DNA of 10,239 bases from Gammaproteobacteria bacterium (GTDB taxonomy: Bacteria > Pseudomonadota > Gammaproteobacteria > Thiohalospirales > Thiohalospiraceae), in contig DRMK01000195.1 in assembly GCA_011322575.1 (NCBI GenBank), positions 1 to 10,239 of the forward strand, read 5' to 3'. The first letter of the stretch is position 1, and each line of letters starts with the position of its first letter. Shown piece after piece: positions 6,668-10,239 of the stretch. Position numbers and translations under genes: made by a program. The notes under the pieces are model-generated. The model was not told where the DNA came from. It was given only the letters and a program-made list of their open reading frames with translations, and made no database searches.

Positions 6668-7461
6668 TGCTCTGCTCCCCCTGCAGCCTCCTGCCGGTGC
6701 CGTACAGCCGGAACCGGTACAGGAGTGTGCATCTCTCCACTGCTATTTCGGCCCATCTTGAAGATCTTTAATATCACGCGGCGGTTTCTGGCGCGTCCCT
6801 CCGGGGTGCCGTTGTCGGCTACCGGATCGTTTTCCCCATAGCCCAGCGCCACCAGTTGGGCGGGATCCACTCCGTGCCGGGCCAGCAGGTTCACCACCAC
6901 CGCGGCGCGGGCTGCAGAAAGCTCCCAGTTGGAAGAGAACACCGCGCTGCTGATGGGCCGGTCATCGGTGTACCCCTCCACCTGCACGGGGTTGGGGAAA
7001 CGTCCCAGCACCTCCCCCAGCAGGGCCAGCAGTGCCTGGGCCTCCTCCGCCGGCCGCGCGCTGCCGCTGGCGAACAGGATACGGTTGTTTATCTCGATCT
7101 CCAGCCAGCCATCCTTCTCCCGGACATCCACCAGCCCCTGCTCCAGCAGCGGCTTCATCTGCCTGGCGACCTCCCTCGCCAGGGTCTGGATGGGTGACAG
7201 GGAGCCTCCCTGCATTACTCCGGCGGTGTTGGAAGGGGCGGCACTGGACGGCATCCCCGTCTGAACCGGTGTGACGCTACGCGGCTCCGTCCTGAATGCC
7301 GACTCCAGGGATCCGGACAGCACCCGGTACTTGCCCTCGTTGACCTGGGATACCGAGTACATCACCACGAAGAAGGCGAACAGCAGGGTTATGAAATCGG
7401 CATACGAGACCAGCCAGCGCTCGTGGTTCTCATGCTCTTCGGGACGTCGTTTGCGCGCCAT
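6664..7461 (-). CDS. motD: Flagellar stator protein MotD (MotB family)
   Basis: MotD pairs with MotC to form an ion-driven stator around the flagellar rotor. The 265-residue protein has a short basic N-terminus, one membrane helix (about 16-38, WLVSYADFITLLFAFFVVMY) carrying the essential ion-binding Asp22, and a periplasmic linker. It ends with an OmpA/MotB peptidoglycan-binding domain (about 115-245) with VEGYTDDRPI, NWELSAARAAVVV and GRARNRRV. The YADF context and the lack of a PomB-like signature favour proton coupling, but this is inference. The ATG at 7461 has GGAG 7 bases upstream. Pseudomonas carries the MotCD stator in this same position after cheB, in addition to a separate MotAB. 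The downstream 4-base overlap couples it to the ParA-like gene. Confidence 0.95.
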   Translation of the reverse strand: MARKRRPEEHENHERWLVSYADFITLLFAFFVVMYSVSQVNEGKYRVLSGSLESAFRTEPRSVTPVQTGMPSSAAPSNTAGVMQGGSLSPIQTLAREVARQMKPLLEQGLVDVREKDGWLEIEINNRILFASGSARPAEEAQALLALLGEVLGRFPNPVQVEGYTDDRPISSAVFSSNWELSAARAAVVVNLLARHGVDPAQLVALGYGENDPVADNGTPEGRARNRRVILKIFKMGRNSSGEMHTPVPVPAVRHRQEAAGGAEQ

Positions 7462-7478
7462 GTGCTCTCTCCCCGCTG

Positions 7479-8219
7479 TCAGTGCAGATAGCTCTGCAGG
7501 CGCAGCTCGATACTGCGCGGATTCTCCCCCTGGGCGATGGAGACGATCCCCTCGATGATCATCTCGCGCAGGCTGGCCCTGGCGTGGGCGATGCTCTTCA
7601 GCTTGTTGGCCACCGGCAGCAGCAACAGATTGGCCAGCGCCACGCCGTATATGGTGGCCACGAAGGCTACCGCGATACCCGGGCCGAGCTTGTCCGGCTC
7701 CGACAGGTTTTCCATTACATGGATCAGGCCCATCACGGCGCCCAGGATACCGATGGTGGGCGCGTAACCACCCATCCCCTCGAACACCCGGGCCGCCTGC
7801 AGCTCCTGGTGTTCACGGGCCTCCATCTCGGTCTCCAGCACCGCGCGGATCACCTCCGGCTCACTGCCATCCACCAGCATGCGCAGCCCCCTGCGTGTAA
7901 ACGGGTTCCGCTCCGCCTCACCGATACTCTCCAGGCCCAGCAGCCCCTGCTGGCGCGAGATGGTGCTCCAGCCGACGATCTTCTTGATGGTCTGCTCCGC
8001 ATCGAGGGTCGGCGGCCTGAACACCAGCACGATGGAGCGCATGGCCTGGGAGAACACCTTCAGCGGCGTCTGCAGCATCGAGGCGCCCAGGGTGCCGCCC
8101 AGCACGATCAGCGCCGCGGGGCCGTTGAGCAGGCTGGCTACATGCCCACCCTCCAGCGACTGCCCGACCAGGATTGCCACCAGCGCCAGCAGCACGCCGG
8201 TGATACTCAGTGCATCCAT
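7479..8219 (-). CDS. motC: Flagellar stator protein MotC (MotA family)
   Basis: MotC is the multi-spanning stator subunit that contacts FliG in the rotor. The 246-residue protein shows four membrane helices (about 2-20, 34-51, 150-170 and 181-203) with the large cytoplasmic loop between helices 2 and 3, the MotA layout. In that loop Arg89 and Glu97 (ISRQQGLLGLE) correspond to the charged residues that MotA uses against FliG. Pro154 in YAPTIGILGAVMGLI matches the conserved helix-3 proline, and Pro202 the one near the end of helix 4. It sits 17 bases upstream of motD and 18 bases after cheB. I use MotC rather than MotA because of the che-operon location and similarity to the Pseudomonas arrangement; the alternative label is motA. 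Confidence 0.94.
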   Translation of the reverse strand: MDALSITGVLLALVAILVGQSLEGGHVASLLNGPAALIVLGGTLGASMLQTPLKVFSQAMRSIVLVFRPPTLDAEQTIKKIVGWSTISRQQGLLGLESIGEAERNPFTRRGLRMLVDGSEPEVIRAVLETEMEAREHQELQAARVFEGMGGYAPTIGILGAVMGLIHVMENLSEPDKLGPGIAVAFVATIYGVALANLLLLPVANKLKSIAHARASLREMIIEGIVSIAQGENPRSIELRLQSYLH

Positions 8220-8237
8220 TCCTCCCCACCCCGCGGA

Positions 8238-9275
8238 TCAGTGAAACATACGTGCCAGCCCCGGACCGATTGCCGCCAAATCCAGAATCTCGTCGGTCAG
8301 GTTGGCCCTGGCCACGGCGCCCGGCATGCCGTAGATCACCGAGCTGGCCTGGTCCTGGGCCCAAACCGTGGCGCCCTTCTGCTTCAGCAGGCGCGCGCCC
8401 TCACGGCCGTCCGCCCCCATCCCGGTGAGAATGATGGAGAGCACCTGGCCGCCATACTGCTCGGCGAGGGAGCTGAACATCAGGTCCGCGCTGGGTCTGT
8501 AGTTCAGGGATGGATCGCTCTCCCGCACCCGCACCACGTGCTGTCCCCCGCGGCGCTCCACGGTCATCTGCTTGCCGCCCGGAGCCAGCAGCGCCGTGCC
8601 GGGCAACAACGGGTCCCCGTCTTCGGCGTGGCGCACCCTGATGGCACACTGCTGATCGAGCCGCTGCGCAAAGGAGGGGGTGAAGTTGGCCGGCATGTGC
8701 TGGGCAATAACCAGCGGTACCGGCAGATCGGCGGGAAGGCTGGAGAGAACCCTGGGCAGGGCGGCCGGTCCGCCCGTAGAAGATGCCAGCGCCCCGAGCC
8801 GGTAGCGCTGACCAGCCCCGGAAGAGGGATGGCGGGGAGCATCCGCCAGGGTCTTGCTGGGGCGGGCGAGGTGCAACTTGGTGCCGCCCAGCGCAACCAC
8901 CTTGGCGCAGAGCTGCCGCCTCAGATCCTCCTGGCCGCCGGTAACCTCACTGAAACGCTTGGGTATGAAATCCATGGCGCCGGCCTCCAGGGCATCCAGG
9001 GTGGCGCGGGCGCCCTCCGTAGTGAGAATGGAGAACATCAGGATGGGGGTGGGATGGGTGGACATGATTTTGCGCACCGCGGTGATACCGTCCATCAACG
9101 GCATCTCGATATCCATGGTGATCACGTCGGGGCGAAGCCGCTCCAGCTGGGTTACCGCCTCCAGCCCGTTCACCGCCTGGCCCACCACCTCGATACGCGG
9201 GTCGCTGCCCAGCATCGCAACGATGCGGCGGCGGAAGAAGCCGGAATCCTCTACGACCAGTACCCGGACGGCCAT
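8238..9275 (-). CDS. cheB: CheB, receptor glutamate methylesterase/deamidase with receiver domain
   Basis: CheB removes methyl groups from chemoreceptors and so provides adaptation; it is activated when CheA phosphorylates its receiver domain. The 345-residue protein has a receiver domain (about 3-120; acidic pocket Glu9-Asp10, phosphoacceptor Asp55 in TMDIEMPLMDG, Lys106). A linker follows, then the esterase domain (about 157-340) with the Ser166 (ASSTGGP), His193 (AQHMP) and Asp289 (GMGADG) catalytic triad. I chose ATG at 9275 over an in-frame TTG at 9299. The TTG directly abuts the cheA stop and has no ribosome site, whereas the ATG follows GGGGGAG and gives the usual MAVRVLVVEDS beginning. 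No cheR is in the window. The gap to cheA is 24 bases. Confidence 0.96.
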   Translation of the reverse strand: MAVRVLVVEDSGFFRRRIVAMLGSDPRIEVVGQAVNGLEAVTQLERLRPDVITMDIEMPLMDGITAVRKIMSTHPTPILMFSILTTEGARATLDALEAGAMDFIPKRFSEVTGGQEDLRRQLCAKVVALGGTKLHLARPSKTLADAPRHPSSGAGQRYRLGALASSTGGPAALPRVLSSLPADLPVPLVIAQHMPANFTPSFAQRLDQQCAIRVRHAEDGDPLLPGTALLAPGGKQMTVERRGGQHVVRVRESDPSLNYRPSADLMFSSLAEQYGGQVLSIILTGMGADGREGARLLKQKGATVWAQDQASSVIYGMPGAVARANLTDEILDLAAIGPGLARMFH

Positions 9276-9299
9276 CTTCTCCCCCAGGCGGGTGACCAA

Positions 9300-10239
9300 T
9301 CAGGCGACCCGCTTCCAGGTGGCATGTTTGCGCAGCAGGCCCGGCACGTCCAGAATCAGCGAGATCTTGCCGTCGCCCGTGATGGTGGCGCCCGCCAGGC
9401 CGGCCACGTTGTGCAGCAGCGCTCCGAGCGGCTTGATGACCACCTCCTCCTGGCCAATGAGTTGGTCCACCACGAACCCTACCCGCTGGGTTCCGGCATG
9501 TACCACCACCACGTGGGCGGAGTCATCACCATGTTCCGGCCTGCTTCCCCCATCGATCAGCCACTCGCTCAGATAGAACAGCGGCAGGGCGGTATCCCGC
9601 ACCATCACCACCCGCTGCCCATCCACCATGTTGGTGCTGCTCAGGTCCAGGTCGAAGATCTCGCTGACGTTGACCAGCGGCAGGGCGAATACCTGCTTGC
9701 CCAGAACCACCATCAGCGTGGGAATGATGGCCAGGGTGAGCGGCACCTTGATGGTGAGGCGGGTCCCTTCGCCCACCATCGAGTCGATCTCGATACTGCC
9801 GTTCAGCTGACTGATGCTGGTCTTGACCACATCCATTCCCACGCCTCGCCCGGAGACATCCGAGATCTCCTGCTTGGTAGAGAATCCCGGCATGAAGATC
9901 AGGTTGAAACTCTCCCGGTCATCCATGCGCGCCGCGCTGGCCTCGTCCAGAATCCCCTTCTCGACGGCCTTCTGGCGCAACTTGGCGGCATCCATTCCGG
10001 CGCCGTCATCCTCGATGGTGAGCAGGATGTGGTCTCCCTCCTGCTCGGCGGAAAGCACCACGGTGCCGGTGCGCGGCTTGCCCGCCTCCTCCCGCACGTC
10101 TGGCGGCTCGATGCCGTGGTCCACCGCGTTACGCACCAGATGAACCAGGGGATCCGCCAGCGCCTCCACCAGGTTTTTGTCCAGATCGGTCTCCTCGCCA
10201 TGCAGTTCCAGCTTGATCTCCTTGTTCAGGTTGCGCGCC
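9300..10239 (-). CDS. cheA: Chemotaxis sensor histidine kinase CheA, 3' part
   Basis: The frame stays open to the right edge, so the N-terminal P1 (phosphorylated His), P2 and most of P3 are off the window. The visible part is the P4 ATP-binding domain followed by P5. P4 has the N box HLVRNAVDHGIE (10107-10142), the G1 box IEDDGAGMD (9990-10016), the F box FMPGFST and the G2 box GRGVGMDVV. P5 is CheW-like, with IIPTLMVVLGKQVFALPLVNV near its start and LAGATITGDGKISLILDVPGLL near the end. CheA passes signals from receptors to CheY and CheB. All kinase boxes are intact. With 313 codons visible, it is a normal C-terminal part. It is the upstream-most gene seen in the operon, whose promoter must lie beyond the window. 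Confidence 0.97.
   Translation of the reverse strand, partial: ARNLNKEIKLELHGEETDLDKNLVEALADPLVHLVRNAVDHGIEPPDVREEAGKPRTGTVVLSAEQEGDHILLTIEDDGAGMDAAKLRQKAVEKGILDEASAARMDDRESFNLIFMPGFSTKQEISDVSGRGVGMDVVKTSISQLNGSIEIDSMVGEGTRLTIKVPLTLAIIPTLMVVLGKQVFALPLVNVSEIFDLDLSSTNMVDGQRVVMVRDTALPLFYLSEWLIDGGSRPEHGDDSAHVVVVHAGTQRVGFVVDQLIGQEEVVIKPLGALLHNVAGLAGATITGDGKISLILDVPGLLRKHATWKRVA

Noticed and set aside
8854..9576. Plus-strand open frame (240 codons) antisense to cheB and cheA
   Set aside because: It is Ser/Arg/Thr-rich with no domain pattern; the opposite strand encodes well-conserved CheB and CheA.

Overview
The window looks like chromosomal DNA from a polarly flagellated gammaproteobacterium. The minus-strand block (4278 to the right edge) has the gene order known from the end of the Pseudomonas flagellar/chemotaxis cluster: cheA, cheB, motC, motD, a ParA-like ATPase, a CheW-like ParP, cheW and a DUF2802 gene. 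The long secreted proteins on the left and the very GC-rich che genes suggest a gammaproteobacterium outside Pseudomonas, possibly a marine or sulfur-oxidising lineage. That last step is a guess; no marker gene in the window settles it.

Left part, plus strand. Positions 1-2004 hold the 3' portion of a cell-surface subtilisin-family (S8) protease. The oxyanion-hole Asn and catalytic Ser are present, while the catalytic Asp and His lie off the window. Behind the catalytic domain are two copies of a DUF11-like plus cadherin/tandem-95-like module, then a C-terminal membrane helix with a basic tail. A 384-base AT-rich gap follows (2005-2388), with no gene and no convincing promoter or terminator. 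Positions 2389-4272 encode an exported DUF4091 protein related to GH123 glycoside hydrolases, with an adjacent Asp-Glu pair where GH123 enzymes have their catalytic residues.

Right part, minus strand. The protein order in transcription is CheA (3' part) > CheB > MotC > MotD > ParA-like (ParC) > ParP-like > CheW > DUF2802. Gaps are short (17-40 bases) and two junctions are 4-base ATGA overlaps, so this is one operon that begins beyond the right edge. CheA and CheW form the signalling core, CheB adapts the receptors, MotC/MotD is a flagellar stator pair, and ParC/ParP are known in Vibrio to place and stabilise the chemosensory array at the cell pole. DUF2802 has no established function; here it is a membrane-anchored coiled-coil protein.

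The two halves converge at 4272/4278 with only 5 bases between stop codons. I see no RNA genes, CRISPR arrays, insertion sequences or phage genes. The che block is a conserved, well-known system. The less-described material is the modular protease, the GH123-like protein and the DUF2802 protein.
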